Origin: Akkermansiaceae bacterium UBA2381
Lineage (GTDB): Bacteria > Verrucomicrobiota > Verrucomicrobiia > Verrucomicrobiales > DEV007
Direction: 5' to 3'
NCBI GenBank assembly: GCA_002344215.1
Contig: DDSV01000051.1
Span: 163,562-227,561 of the forward strand
Length of the DNA: 64,000 nucleotides
Shown here: positions 18,536 to 27,626 of the stretch, piece by piece
How the letters are laid out: each line of letters starts with the position of its first letter
Numbering within the stretch: position 1 is the stretch's first letter
The notes under the pieces: model-generated
Databases searched by the model: none
Seen by the model: the letters and a program-made list of their open reading frames with translations, nothing else
Told to the model about the DNA's origin: nothing
Program-made: the position numbers and the translations under genes

Positions 18536-19168
18536 ATGCCACTGGAATTCCCACTGATTCACCAAGCCTCTTCGATCAAGTTCGAGTCGGTCATATCGGC
18601 CATGGAGAATAAAGGATACAAAATATACAACAATGGGGATTATAGTCTCAACGTGGTCGGTGTCCGCCGCACGAAGATGAAGCTCGACACCTTCAATGAT
18701 GTCCTGCTCGCCTTTTATCCATTGCAAGGGCAGTGGATGTACTCAAAGTATCAAATTACAACGATCCCGGGAGCTACCTATCTCTCCGGGAAGCCCCTGA
18801 ACGCAAAAGGAACGGCGCTACTGGTTCCGGGGCAGTATTTCGAGAAATACACGATCAGGAAACACGACGGGGACTATGATGCGTTCTGCCAGAAAAAGGA
18901 AGAGGGCAACGAAGTGAAAGCCTGGCGGGACGACAACATGGATGGGAATCTGAACCCGGACAAATCCAAAACCCACGATGCCTGGGGCATCAACATCCAC
19001 AGGGCGAATCCCGATGGTTGCACAATATCGGTGCAGTCATACTCGGCAGGGTGTCAGGTTTTCCGCTGCGCAGCCCAATTCAAGTCATTCATGGACATCG
19101 TTCGTGTGGCCAAGAAGAAATATGGCAACTCGTTTACCTATACGCTGTTGGATCAAGCTGATCTCTAA
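18536..19168 (+). CDS. unknown protein with GINIHR...GCQVF motif
   Basis: A 210-residue soluble protein. The C-terminal part carries WGINIHRANPDG and then SYSAGCQVFR, a His plus Ser-x-Gly-Cys arrangement like that of L,D-transpeptidases and of small wall-active proteins in phages and Bacteroidota. From memory the same block occurs in phage-type hydrolases, but I cannot name the family. The central region (TTIPGATYLSGKPLNAKGTALLVPGQY) is typical of it. No signal peptide is seen. It is divergent from the PhoD-like gene, sharing a 207-base promoter region, which suggests common regulation with the wall-hydrolase group. Confidence 0.6.
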   Translation: MPLEFPLIHQASSIKFESVISAMENKGYKIYNNGDYSLNVVGVRRTKMKLDTFNDVLLAFYPLQGQWMYSKYQITTIPGATYLSGKPLNAKGTALLVPGQYFEKYTIRKHDGDYDAFCQKKEEGNEVKAWRDDNMDGNLNPDKSKTHDAWGINIHRANPDGCTISVQSYSAGCQVFRCAAQFKSFMDIVRVAKKKYGNSFTYTLLDQADL

Positions 19169-19249
19169 CGCGAAAGAGCGGGAGTAACACGACTATTCTT
19201 GACTGGAGCCATGTCCATTTCTCCGTTTCCATCAAAATCCATCGACCAC

Positions 19250-19846
19250 CGAACATTCCGTGCGAGGGATGCAGCGGGCTTTTTGCCAGGTCACCGTGCC
19301 GTCTCGCGCGACCAGCGTATTGCCCATCTGAGAGCCTCTTCAGGATAAACCTGTTTGAGGGAGCGGTTTATTGTCCCGGTAGCAAAGTCTAGGATGCTAA
19401 CAGCGCCCATGCCAGAGATGATGGGATTCAATCCGTGCCTCTGCGTATGCTTTTGTCAGACTCGACACACCCTCAAGAAAAGAGTCAGACAATCGCTTCC
19501 TCGCGCGACAGTAAGAGGATTTATCGAAGGCAGGAACCGGTAGATTCGCCCGGGCATATCAACTCTGACCGAAGGTCAGTGCGTTTGAACACGGGACGTT
19601 GCATTCCAACATCTGCGAGATCCATGCTCAAAAGGTGACCACTTCCGGGAACACCCGTTTGCGAATGTCGCTCTGCGATGCGAAGGGAGTTTCAGGTGGA
19701 ATAATTCCGCTGAAGACGGTGCCGATCTCAGAGATCGAATCAGCGCGGAGTTTCCTTCGCAAAAGACGAATCGCTTTCAGTAGACGACATCTCGGTCTCC
19801 CGCGAAGTTTTGGCGAAATTCCCGGAAGGAATGGTGTTGTTCTCAC
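19250..19846 (-). pseudogene. decayed IS4-family transposase remnant
   Basis: The first 72 codons from 19846 are still open and end FPEVVTF followed by TGA. Reading on in the same frame gives AWISQMLECNVPCSNALTF, a stop, then LPVPAFDKSSYCRARKRLS and HHLWHG, which follow the N-terminal half of IS4-type transposases (WYA...LP.P..DTSSYC.ARKRL...LWHG). Another frame then continues GAVSILDFATGT. Several stops and frameshifts and the loss of the DDE half make it inactive. Upstream, about 19905-19930, the sequence ctgaaaactgtgcgatcc resembles the MITE termini, probably the old outer end of this element. Confidence 0.6.
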
Positions 19847-20261
19847 ACTCTAACTCACACATTCCGCTGGGTTTTTCATGTCAAAAATCAACGAAGAGTT
19901 TCCCTGAAAACTGTGCGATCCTTCCCTGACTCCGTTCCCTTATCGAAAAGATAACATACGAACCGGCCGGAAAAGCGGGATCAATTCGAAGATTCTTTCG
20001 GGAGGATCAAACCAGATTCAGAGATGTGTCCGTTCTTCAAAAAGGCTACCCGCTCTCCATGAGAAAATTCTTTAGCTTAAATCGAAGGTCACCAACAATT
20101 CCATTAACCTCAATTCTCAATATTGACTACAATTCTGAATTCTTTCCATAAGAAAAACTCCAATATGAACCGCACGGTCGCATCTTTTATCCTTGTCAAG
20201 ACAAGTTCATGCTGTTGAATAATTACAACACTGCAGATGCACTGCGTGAATCTTTTTAACT

Positions 20262-20651
20262 ATGAATAGAGAAACCAGTAAGTCCGATCCTTATCTTCAA
20301 CGGTTAGCTAAGCTTTTGCCCGCAGAGTTAGTTGCAGCATACATTGCCATAACCGGGGTCGTAACCGCTGCCGATGAACCAAATCTATGGCTCGGGATTT
20401 CTCTAGTTGTGATAGGGCTCCTTGTGCCACTTTACCTATATTTCTTCGGTAACGTCAAAGGAGTTTGGCAACTTTTGATTTCAGAAGTTTCATTTTGGAT
20501 TTGGGCTGGAAATATCTCGCCGGAATTTTCATGGTTTCAGAGGGTCGAGCCAATAGGTTGGTCGATAATGGTTATTCTTTGGTGTTTAATCATTCCATTC
20601 GCGTTTGGGCCCCCGCCCCCGACAAGTCCTCTCCCGGCCAACAACTCTTAG
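20262..20651 (+). CDS. small membrane protein (LLPAELVA motif)
   Basis: A 129-residue protein with three or four hydrophobic helices. It opens YLQRLAKLLPAELVAAYIA, a pattern recurring in small uncharacterised membrane proteins of many phyla. The last helix is followed by a Pro-rich tail. The gene and its neighbour have clearly lower GC than the surrounding sequence, a sign of horizontal acquisition. It lies 18 bases before the next gene, so the two are probably co-transcribed. Function unknown. Confidence 0.7.
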   Translation: MNRETSKSDPYLQRLAKLLPAELVAAYIAITGVVTAADEPNLWLGISLVVIGLLVPLYLYFFGNVKGVWQLLISEVSFWIWAGNISPEFSWFQRVEPIGWSIMVILWCLIIPFAFGPPPPTSPLPANNS

Positions 20652-20669
20652 CATTATTCTAAAGATCGA

Positions 20670-21494
20670 ATGACAGCGTTACTGGTCGCACTCGAAATTA
20701 CAGCCCTTTTTGGATCACCTGAAGCGACTGCCGCGGGAAGGATCAATTTTTCAAAGCGGAATGAGGGGGAGTTAGGTATCTTGTTCTCAGCCAACGGTGC
20801 GTCGTATAGTGCCGCGAAATCATATAACTCAAATTTCCGAGTTCTGATAGAACGAAACGGAGTTTACAGGGTTTCTAAGTCATCATCGGTTTGGTTCCGA
20901 GTTAATCATTTCAATAAAGAGCAAGCTAAAAAAAATAGTTTTATCGCCGTAAAAGTCACCAGATTTCATACCGAGAAACCAAATCGTGCAAAATTCTCGG
21001 TCTTTCGAAATGACAAATCTTCCAATTGGGTGCGCGAACCAGGCGAGGTAATGTTTTCTGAGAGCGATAACTCTGGGTTCAATGTTCGCAGCGATCCGTG
21101 GACTGAATACCTCGATTTCGATGATCCGGGTATCTGGGATTTTGGACACCAAAAAGAACTCCTTTCCTCTGAGTTCGACAAGCAAACAAAACACTGGCAC
21201 GCAACTCGAGCGGCGAGTGGCAGGAGTTCATGGATGCTTCGGAAGTGGCTCTTAAAAGAGGCAGATGGCATCTTCTTTAGCGAGTCGGATAGGGCCAAGA
21301 AAATTTTGAATGTCAATGAAGTTTACGCTACTTACGACTGCCTCCTAATCTCGTTTCAGAAAACTGATAATTTAAACAGCACGGAGCCAGTTATATTTTC
21401 AGTTGATACGCAGGACTGTCGATGTGTTCTACTCGAGATTCGTGCTCCAGGTGATAAGGAATACGAAAAGCGCACATGGCTTATCGCGAAATAG
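20670..21494 (+). CDS. hypothetical exported protein
   Basis: A 274-residue protein with a short N-terminal hydrophobic segment (LLVALEITALFGSPEATAAG) that could be a signal peptide, then a beta-rich, aromatic-rich body (VSKSSSVWFRVNHFNKE, DPWTEYLDFDDPGIWDFG). No catalytic motif is recognisable. GC is low, like its upstream partner. I do not recognise the family. A gap of 260 bases without visible features separates it from the next gene. Confidence 0.55.
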   Translation: MTALLVALEITALFGSPEATAAGRINFSKRNEGELGILFSANGASYSAAKSYNSNFRVLIERNGVYRVSKSSSVWFRVNHFNKEQAKKNSFIAVKVTRFHTEKPNRAKFSVFRNDKSSNWVREPGEVMFSESDNSGFNVRSDPWTEYLDFDDPGIWDFGHQKELLSSEFDKQTKHWHATRAASGRSSWMLRKWLLKEADGIFFSESDRAKKILNVNEVYATYDCLLISFQKTDNLNSTEPVIFSVDTQDCRCVLLEIRAPGDKEYEKRTWLIAK

Positions 21495-21754
21495 TTGGGG
21501 GATCAATGCGGCGTGGTCGATTGCAGCTTTGAAGTTTCGTATTTCTGAGGAATGAGCTCTCGCAAACAAGCTACGAAGTTTCTCCTGAAACTCTCCGGGA
21601 TTTCGCGGCTATTGCCTATTGTGAGCATTGATTTTAAGGTTTTGATAGTAATTACCTGGTGGACGTGATTGATGATCTTTATTTTTTGGAATAAAGTTTG
21701 ATTTTTCCAACGCCTTATCCCAACCTTTTCGTAAGCTACTAATCGAAATACACT

Positions 21755-23689
21755 ATGATCGCAGCATCCAGCTTGGTAATCGCATTGGGCATTGTGAATT
21801 CAGCTGTGAAATTGGGACGACGTGTCGAACTGATCCGCGTACAGCACAAGTTAGGCGATCCGCTGCCGTTTAGCTTGCCTGATGATCAGCCCAACTTCGC
21901 GGACAAAGTTGGCGATATGATAGCTTTTTTTAATGGGGATGCGGGGAAAGGCATCCTCGCTGATGACAAGAATATCAAGGAATTGTGGGATGATCTCCGC
22001 GCCGCGATTGATGCAGGAAACAATCCGAAAATTTTAACCCTGGGAAAGATTCTGACCAAGAACTGGGCGCTCCTTACGGGTGAGCCCATCCATGTGTTTG
22101 GGCATGATTTCGATGGACCTCCAGTTGCTACCCAGATGGCGTTGATTCAATACTATATGGTCGATGCGGCCGAATCCGGCCACGGCAGATCGGTTATCAC
22201 TGATATTGCTCTGGCTACCGCCGATGTGGCGCTTGAGTTCGTGGGCAGCAATCCAGCAGTCATTACCAATGACCCAGTGGTCCAGAAGGCCTTGGGTTCA
22301 TTTTTGCTGTATTTCACTGCAGGAGATCTAGAGGATCAAAGTTTCCGCCAACTTTTCGACCGCACACTGAGCAGTGTGATTCGCACCGCGATTGCGCATC
22401 GGGATCTGCTGGAGGATGAGAAGGCGCTCTCAGTCTTCCTTGAAGCCCTCGCAGAAGTTCAGAAAGCAGACCCCGATTTCGTAGCGGGCTTGATCGGCGG
22501 CAAAGGATTCGACAAGCTACTGCAGTCTGTGATCAAGACTCTGGGCGAGAACCTCGGTCAGTTCGCCAGCGACCAAGTGGTTATTGATATTGTCGGAGGC
22601 ATCCTCAAGGACGTCGCTCAGGACAACGTCTTCAAATCCATTCTCAAGGGAGATGATTCAGCGCTTACGGCTGTGGCTCAAATCGTTATCGCTCAGGTCG
22701 CCAAACACCCTGCGCTCCTGAAAAAGACCGATGGTGACGAGGTTTGGCACAGTGCGCTCAAGGAGGTGCTCAAGAAGATAGCCGAACACGCTGAGGGGAG
22801 GACTCTGTTTACCGACGAAGCCCTCAGCTCTCTGATCAACGCGACACTGCGAGGTGTGGCTCAGAACAAGGAACTGCTTGACGGGGATTTCGTTGAACGG
22901 CTCGTCGCATCGGTTGCCGACAACCTCGGCAAGAAGTCGGTGAAGGACCTTTTCAGCAAAGGCAGTCTGAATATCATCGCCTCAGCCGTGCTTGATGCCA
23001 CCGCAGAGCACGTCGAATTACTAATCAAGGATGACAAGCTGCTAGCAGCAGTTTTGGGCGCTGTGATGGCGGAGGGAGCGAAGGGCTTCAATGAGGGATT
23101 TGACCGTGATTTTGCAATCAATTTGGCGGTCGCCGCCATTGATGCGGTAGCGGAAAATTTTTCCACGGTCAAGCTTCCTGATCCATACGGCGAGATTATA
23201 GGAGCTTTGCTTAGGGAGCTTTCTAGAAACGACCTCCGCACAAACCTTTCCCGCCGCGAAATTATTGCAATCTTCACCGAATCGGTCAGGATTATTGCCG
23301 CGAACCCGCACCTTTCGGATAATCACCTTGCGAATGGCAAAGTTCCTGTCAGCGTGGTGCGCAGCATTGCGAATGCTGTAGCCCACGACCCCACAAAACT
23401 TCTAAGTGGACCAGTCCTCGGCTCGTTGATAGTTGAAGTGCTCGAGGCCGTCAGCCTTCGAGCCAAAGCATACGCAAGTGTCCCTGCCGAGGAAAACGTG
23501 GAACTCAGCAATCTGCTGACCGCGACACTCGGTCGCCTCCAGACCGAAGTTGGTGTGAGTCTTGGCTCCAACAATATCGTTTCAGTGGTCGTCCAAATGG
23601 TGCTTGATTGGGGTAAAGATCAGTTCCTAGCTAAAGCCGGTGAACCTGATTTCGAGGACCACATTGAAAGAGCTCTTCTAGCCGCCTGA
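21755..23689 (+). CDS. long helical-repeat (alpha-solenoid-like) protein
   Basis: A 644-residue, almost all-helical protein. The N-terminus (MIAASSLVIALGIVNSAVKLG) is a membrane anchor or uncleaved signal. From about residue 190 to the end, units of roughly 40-50 residues repeat: a helix with VVxAVLxAVA, then HPALLK or NKELLD or HVELLI, then a short Asp-rich turn and the next helix. This resembles HEAT-like scaffolds but matches no named repeat I know. The gene is 18 bases upstream of a lipoprotein gene and in the same direction, so the two probably form one envelope-associated unit. Confidence 0.7.
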   Translation: MIAASSLVIALGIVNSAVKLGRRVELIRVQHKLGDPLPFSLPDDQPNFADKVGDMIAFFNGDAGKGILADDKNIKELWDDLRAAIDAGNNPKILTLGKILTKNWALLTGEPIHVFGHDFDGPPVATQMALIQYYMVDAAESGHGRSVITDIALATADVALEFVGSNPAVITNDPVVQKALGSFLLYFTAGDLEDQSFRQLFDRTLSSVIRTAIAHRDLLEDEKALSVFLEALAEVQKADPDFVAGLIGGKGFDKLLQSVIKTLGENLGQFASDQVVIDIVGGILKDVAQDNVFKSILKGDDSALTAVAQIVIAQVAKHPALLKKTDGDEVWHSALKEVLKKIAEHAEGRTLFTDEALSSLINATLRGVAQNKELLDGDFVERLVASVADNLGKKSVKDLFSKGSLNIIASAVLDATAEHVELLIKDDKLLAAVLGAVMAEGAKGFNEGFDRDFAINLAVAAIDAVAENFSTVKLPDPYGEIIGALLRELSRNDLRTNLSRREIIAIFTESVRIIAANPHLSDNHLANGKVPVSVVRSIANAVAHDPTKLLSGPVLGSLIVEVLEAVSLRAKAYASVPAEENVELSNLLTATLGRLQTEVGVSLGSNNIVSVVVQMVLDWGKDQFLAKAGEPDFEDHIERALLAA

Positions 23690-23707
23690 AATCCGCAAAC
23701 TCTTATC

Positions 23708-24529
23708 ATGAAAAGATTTCTCAACTTCGTCAGCCTGTTCACTATTTTGGTGATCGCCTCCACTACGTTCGGCGGCTGCTATAGTCGGACGCTGCAGGGC
23801 GTCCATGACACCTACCGGAGTGAGTTTCAGGCGAACCTCGACAAGGCGTCGACATTTAAAACTTCAGCGGAAGGAGCAGCCGCGCTGCAGGTCGATCAAT
23901 TCCCTGTTACGCTGTCTGCCATCTCTTCGTTCCGACAAAAGTACCCGAAAGTCGAAAACGCTAACAAGCACCTCACGGTGCTCGAGGCAATGATATACCT
24001 GCAAACGGGACGCTACGGCCAGGCCCGTTTGGCCCGGAAGACCGCATCCGAAATGGGCTCGGCCAGCCTGACGACGTTCGGTGGTGGACTCACCCGAGAC
24101 GAACTTTTGTTTCAAGCCATGCAGAAGACTCCCGGGCTTATCGAAGGCTGGGAGTTTCTGGACAACTCGGGCGCCGGAACTGAGCCTGGCGAAGGCGATG
24201 TCTTGAGCGCAGCAGATAATATCGCAGAACTATCGAGAAACTCCTCTGTTGCCGAAGGCGACGACGGGCGAATCTATCTCGCCTCGACGGCATCCCTACT
24301 CTACCTGCGCCAAATGGACGATGAGGCTATTATTGCAAAATTCTATGGAAGGGACCCCAATCCGATCTACCGGAAATACGGCAAGATCATCGTGGAGACT
24401 CTTGAGCCTCACCTGCAACCTCACGAGATCGCCTCAAGTGAGGATGCCGCTGCAGATCTTTCGAAGTGGGCTTTGCGATATCGCTATGTCCGGATTTACC
24501 AAATTGGGAAGGACTACAGCAAGAGGTAG
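23708..24529 (+). CDS. lipoprotein with TPR-like helices
   Basis: A 273-residue lipoprotein. The signal peptide ends TFGGC, with the lipobox Cys at about residue 23. Helical pairs follow (LTVLEAMIYLQTGRYGQARLAR) that resemble a TPR. It is almost contiguous with the helical-repeat gene upstream. Together they may form a membrane-attached scaffold. The family is not recognised. Confidence 0.7.
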   Translation: MKRFLNFVSLFTILVIASTTFGGCYSRTLQGVHDTYRSEFQANLDKASTFKTSAEGAAALQVDQFPVTLSAISSFRQKYPKVENANKHLTVLEAMIYLQTGRYGQARLARKTASEMGSASLTTFGGGLTRDELLFQAMQKTPGLIEGWEFLDNSGAGTEPGEGDVLSAADNIAELSRNSSVAEGDDGRIYLASTASLLYLRQMDDEAIIAKFYGRDPNPIYRKYGKIIVETLEPHLQPHEIASSEDAAADLSKWALRYRYVRIYQIGKDYSKR

Positions 24530-24715
24530 GACCTAGAGCAATTGCTTATTTTGCTTCTTTCACCACGCGGCGAAGTGAATCTTCGCAAGAGTCTAGTCTA
24601 TGTCACGGGACGGGGCGATCACAGAATTCATTTCAGTTCATTCATGAAATGCCTGTCGCGCTTCTGACGAATCAAGATGGCGCTAAATTCTACCATGAGT
24701 TTGTTTCCCAGTGGA

Positions 24716-24723
24716 GATAAAGC
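24716..24723. repeat. IS66 target-site duplication, left
   Basis: gataaagc immediately before the left inverted repeat, identical to 27107-27114. Eight bases is the IS66 family norm. Confidence 0.92.
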
Positions 24724-24784
24724 GTAAGCGTCAAACCGAGCCCCGATTGAAGATCGCTTCGTAGGCGTCGTAGGTTCGTAGCCT

Positions 24785-25159
24785 ATGACATCTACGACGA
24801 GCCGGAACGGAGGAAAGAGTGAAATCCTGAAAGTGGACGCGCGGGGACGAGTGCAAGTCACCGCGGAACGGCGCGAGGCCCTGCTGGATGAATTTGATCG
24901 CAGTGGCATGAGCGGTGCCGGGTTCGCCAAACACTACGGGATCAAATACACCACCTTCGCCTACTGGATCCAGGCACGGCGCAGGAAACCATCGAAGCGA
25001 GCTGGAGAAAGCCAGTTCCTCATGGTGGCGGTTGATGAAACGAACCGGGTCAATGGCCTGACGGTCGAACTCTCCCACGGTGTGACACTGAAGATCACGA
25101 CACCGGAAGAGGCCCGCCTAGCCGCAGTCCTCATCGAATCTCTCAGAGCGTCCCGATAA
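24785..25159 (+). CDS. tnpA: IS66 accessory protein TnpA
   Basis: A 124-residue accessory protein needed for IS66 transposition. An N-terminal HTH-like region (REALLDEFDRSGMSGAGFAKHYGI followed by a Trp-containing helix) resembles the DNA-binding part of TnpA, and the C-terminal half contains the family's VELSHGVTLKITTPEEA. The stop is three bases before tnpB, as is usual in IS66 operons. Confidence 0.9.
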   Translation: MTSTTSRNGGKSEILKVDARGRVQVTAERREALLDEFDRSGMSGAGFAKHYGIKYTTFAYWIQARRRKPSKRAGESQFLMVAVDETNRVNGLTVELSHGVTLKITTPEEARLAAVLIESLRASR

Positions 25160-25162
25160 GCG

Positions 25163-25516
25163 ATGCTGACCTTCTCCGGCAGTCTTCGTATCTTCCTCGC
25201 GGTGGAACCCTGCGACATGCGCAAGAGCTTCAACGGACTCTACGCCATGACCGAGGGCACTCTTCAGTCCGATCCGAAAAGCGGGGCGATCTTCGTCTTC
25301 ACCAACAAGCGCCGCAACCGCATCAAGATCCTCTATTTTGATGGAACCGGTCTCTGGGTCATGACCAAGCGGCTCGAAACAGGAACCTTCTCCTGGCCGA
25401 AATCAGCCGAAGCCGGGCGAGCCCGACTGAGCCTCACTCCCGAAGCCTTCGCGATGCTCACCGACGGGATTGATCTGCGCGACGGATGCCGGCGGGGTTG
25501 GTATGAGCGGGAGTGA
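25163..25516 (+). CDS. tnpB: IS66 Orf2 family protein TnpB
   Basis: A 117-residue protein with the complete IS66 Orf2 signature: IFLAVEPCDMRKSFNGL, IFVFTNKRRNRIKILYFDGTG, and RLETGTFSWP. It is an accessory factor of transposition with no known catalytic residue. It lies between tnpA and tnpC and is probably translated with tnpA. Length matches the family norm of about 115 residues. Confidence 0.95.
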   Translation: MLTFSGSLRIFLAVEPCDMRKSFNGLYAMTEGTLQSDPKSGAIFVFTNKRRNRIKILYFDGTGLWVMTKRLETGTFSWPKSAEAGRARLSLTPEAFAMLTDGIDLRDGCRRGWYERE

Positions 25517-25578
25517 TTTTTTCGAAAACCGAATCAATTTAGATGACAGTGAAATAGCGTTCGGTTAGTCTATTTCCG

Positions 25579-27099
25579 ATGACGGAACTGGAGCAGGCGC
25601 TCGCTGAAAATCGACAACTCCGCCAGGAGCTTGAGCTCCTCCGTCAGAAGCTCGACTACGTCATCCGCCAGCTCTACGGGGCCAAGAGTGAGAAGCTTGA
25701 TCCCGGCCAACTCGACCTCTTTGGAGAACTCGACAGCCTGGGAAAGCAGGAAACCTCCGGCGCGGACGAAGCGGCGGAGGCACTGATCGCAACGGCAGGC
25801 CCCTCCCGCCGCAAGTCGGCTAAAGAGCGCAAACTGCGCCTGCCCGAAAACCTTCCTGTCGAGGAAGTGATCATCGAACCCGAGCCGGTCAAAGCCTGTC
25901 CCGAGGCCTGGCGCCGTATCGGAGAGGAAGTCAGCGAGGAACTCGACTACGAGCCGGGCCGCTTTCTCCGTCGTCGCACCGTGCGTCCGAAATACGTTCG
26001 CATCGCAAAGCCTGAATCCCCGCCCATCGTAGCCGCTCTGCCGGAAAAGCTCCTCGAACGAGGCATGCTCGCGCCCGGACTGCTCGCCCACATCGTGATC
26101 GGAAAGTATGCGGATCACCTTCCTCTCTACCGTCAGGAACAGATTTATCAACAACGCCATGGAGTCGAGCTCTCCCGCCAGACGATGGCCAATGGTGTTG
26201 CTCTGGTAGCGGACTGGCTCAGGCCCATCGTTGATGCGATGGCCGCAGAGCAGTTCACCAACGGCTACGTGCAGATCGATGAAACGCCGATCAAATACCT
26301 TGCTCCCGGCACTGGCAAAACCGCACAGGGTTATCTCTGGACGAGTCATCGTCCGTGTGGCGATACCGTTTATCACTGGCACGCCGGACGCGGGCATGAG
26401 TGTCTCGAAAACATCATCCCTCACGACTTCAGCGGCACACTCCAGTGCGACGCCTATGGCGCGTATCGAACCTATGCACGCAAACATGAAAGCATCGAAC
26501 TGGCCGGGTGCTGGGCGCACGCGAGACGGAAGTTCCACGAATCGTTCCTCCAGGGCGAATCGAAAGCGAAAGCCGCGTTGATCCTGCGTCTCATCGGCCA
26601 CCTCTACGACGTTGAGCGGGATCTTCGCGGAAGTCGCGCTGGACCAAGGCTACGGGAGGCGCTTCGGCAAAGTCGCAGTCGGCCCATCGTCAATCGAATG
26701 CACCGCATCCTTCTTCATTTTGAAAAGAGTCGTCGCCATCTGCCCAAAAGCCTCATGGGCAAAGCGATCCATTACGCCCTTGGGCAATGGCCGATGCTTG
26801 TGGCGTTCGTGGGAGACGGGCGGGTTGAGATCGACAATAATCTGTGCGAAAACGCAATTCGTCCCACAGCGGTCGGGAAGAAGAACTGGCTCTTCATCGG
26901 AGCTGAGGACGCGGGGTGGCGCAGTGCGGTGATCTACTCGATCATCACGAGCTGCCGCAGTCGCGGCATCGATCCTTACGCTTACATCAAAGATGTCCTG
27001 ACACGGCTCCCGACGATGACGAATCATCAGATCGTCGAGATTACTCCGGAAGCCTGGGCAAAGGCGAATCACGGAAACGTCAAGAGGCGCTCGGCTTGA
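25579..27099 (+). CDS. tnpC: IS66 family DDE transposase TnpC
   Basis: A 506-residue transposase, full length for IS66. An N-terminal coiled coil (LEQALAENRQLRQELELL) is followed by the Zn-binding-like linker and the catalytic core: Asp in VQIDETPIKYL, Asp in LQCDAYGAYRTY, Glu in NNLCENAIRP. The family's C-terminal block KKNWLFIGAEDAGWRSAVIYS is intact. The stop lies inside the right inverted repeat, 7 bases from the element's end. Nothing suggests inactivation. Confidence 0.95.
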   Translation: MTELEQALAENRQLRQELELLRQKLDYVIRQLYGAKSEKLDPGQLDLFGELDSLGKQETSGADEAAEALIATAGPSRRKSAKERKLRLPENLPVEEVIIEPEPVKACPEAWRRIGEEVSEELDYEPGRFLRRRTVRPKYVRIAKPESPPIVAALPEKLLERGMLAPGLLAHIVIGKYADHLPLYRQEQIYQQRHGVELSRQTMANGVALVADWLRPIVDAMAAEQFTNGYVQIDETPIKYLAPGTGKTAQGYLWTSHRPCGDTVYHWHAGRGHECLENIIPHDFSGTLQCDAYGAYRTYARKHESIELAGCWAHARRKFHESFLQGESKAKAALILRLIGHLYDVERDLRGSRAGPRLREALRQSRSRPIVNRMHRILLHFEKSRRHLPKSLMGKAIHYALGQWPMLVAFVGDGRVEIDNNLCENAIRPTAVGKKNWLFIGAEDAGWRSAVIYSIITSCRSRGIDPYAYIKDVLTRLPTMTNHQIVEITPEAWAKANHGNVKRRSA

Positions 27100-27626
27100 C
27101 GCTTACGATAAAGCGTTAAGTAGTAGGAAGCAATTCCAAAGATCGTTCCCCAAAAAAATGGACGCGAACCCATGTCGTTATTCCAAGCTGCCATTCCAGC
27201 ACCAATGCCAATTCCCACGCATTTTTGGAGGAATCCTACACATACCAATAGAAACTCGTTGTTACCAGCTGAAGCGGACAGCGCACCTAGAAAGAGAGAC
27301 GCAATCCAACTGCCGCCACATACGGCGATTGTGGCACCAAAAAATAGCGCAGCAGCTTTTAGCATATTTCGGAGAAAATGATTCGCTACCAAACGCCGTT
27401 CGGAAGCGATCTCCACGAGTTCTGATGCGAGGTGGTCTTCGCAACCATGTTCAACTAGAGCATCAACTGCTTCCTCCGGTGACATGCCCTCCGACAGGAG
27501 TCGTGTTGCAACGCTGAGCAGTATCACAAGGACGTCCTCATCCTCCGAAAACAGGGTAACGTCAGAGTTCGGGGCCATTGATTCTAGAGTAGAGTCGTAT
27601 TTACAAATCTGATTATTGTCAATCAT
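27069..27626 (-). CDS. membrane protein with C-terminus rewritten by IS66
   Basis: A 185-residue protein with a helical, acidic N-terminal domain (about residues 25-75, EEAVDALVEHGCEDHLASEL) and two or three membrane helices. No known family. The last 11 codons after ...SYYLTLY are supplied by the IS66 end and read RKRQAERLLTFP. If the element and one target copy are removed, the frame continues into the other flank as LHWETNSW and stops at 24690-24692. The native protein was therefore nearly the same length, so the insertion may leave it functional. Confidence 0.65.
   Translation of the reverse strand: MIDNNQICKYDSTLESMAPNSDVTLFSEDEDVLVILLSVATRLLSEGMSPEEAVDALVEHGCEDHLASELVEIASERRLVANHFLRNMLKAAALFFGATIAVCGGSWIASLFLGALSASAGNNEFLLVCVGFLQKCVGIGIGAGMAAWNNDMGSRPFFWGTIFGIASYYLTLYRKRQAERLLTFP
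27107..27114. repeat. IS66 target-site duplication, right
   Basis: gataaagc directly after the right inverted repeat, identical to 24716-24723. Confidence 0.92.

Larger units (their letters stand above)
24724..27106 (+). mobile_element. complete IS66-family insertion sequence
   Basis: A 2383-base element with all three IS66 genes (tnpA, tnpB, tnpC). Termini are GTAAGCGTCAAACCGAGC at 24724-24741 and its inverse at 27089-27106 with one mismatch. The flanking 8-base duplication is perfect, and all genes are open, so insertion looks recent and the element may be active. It entered the last codons of the leftward gene now at 27069-27626. Confidence 0.93.
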
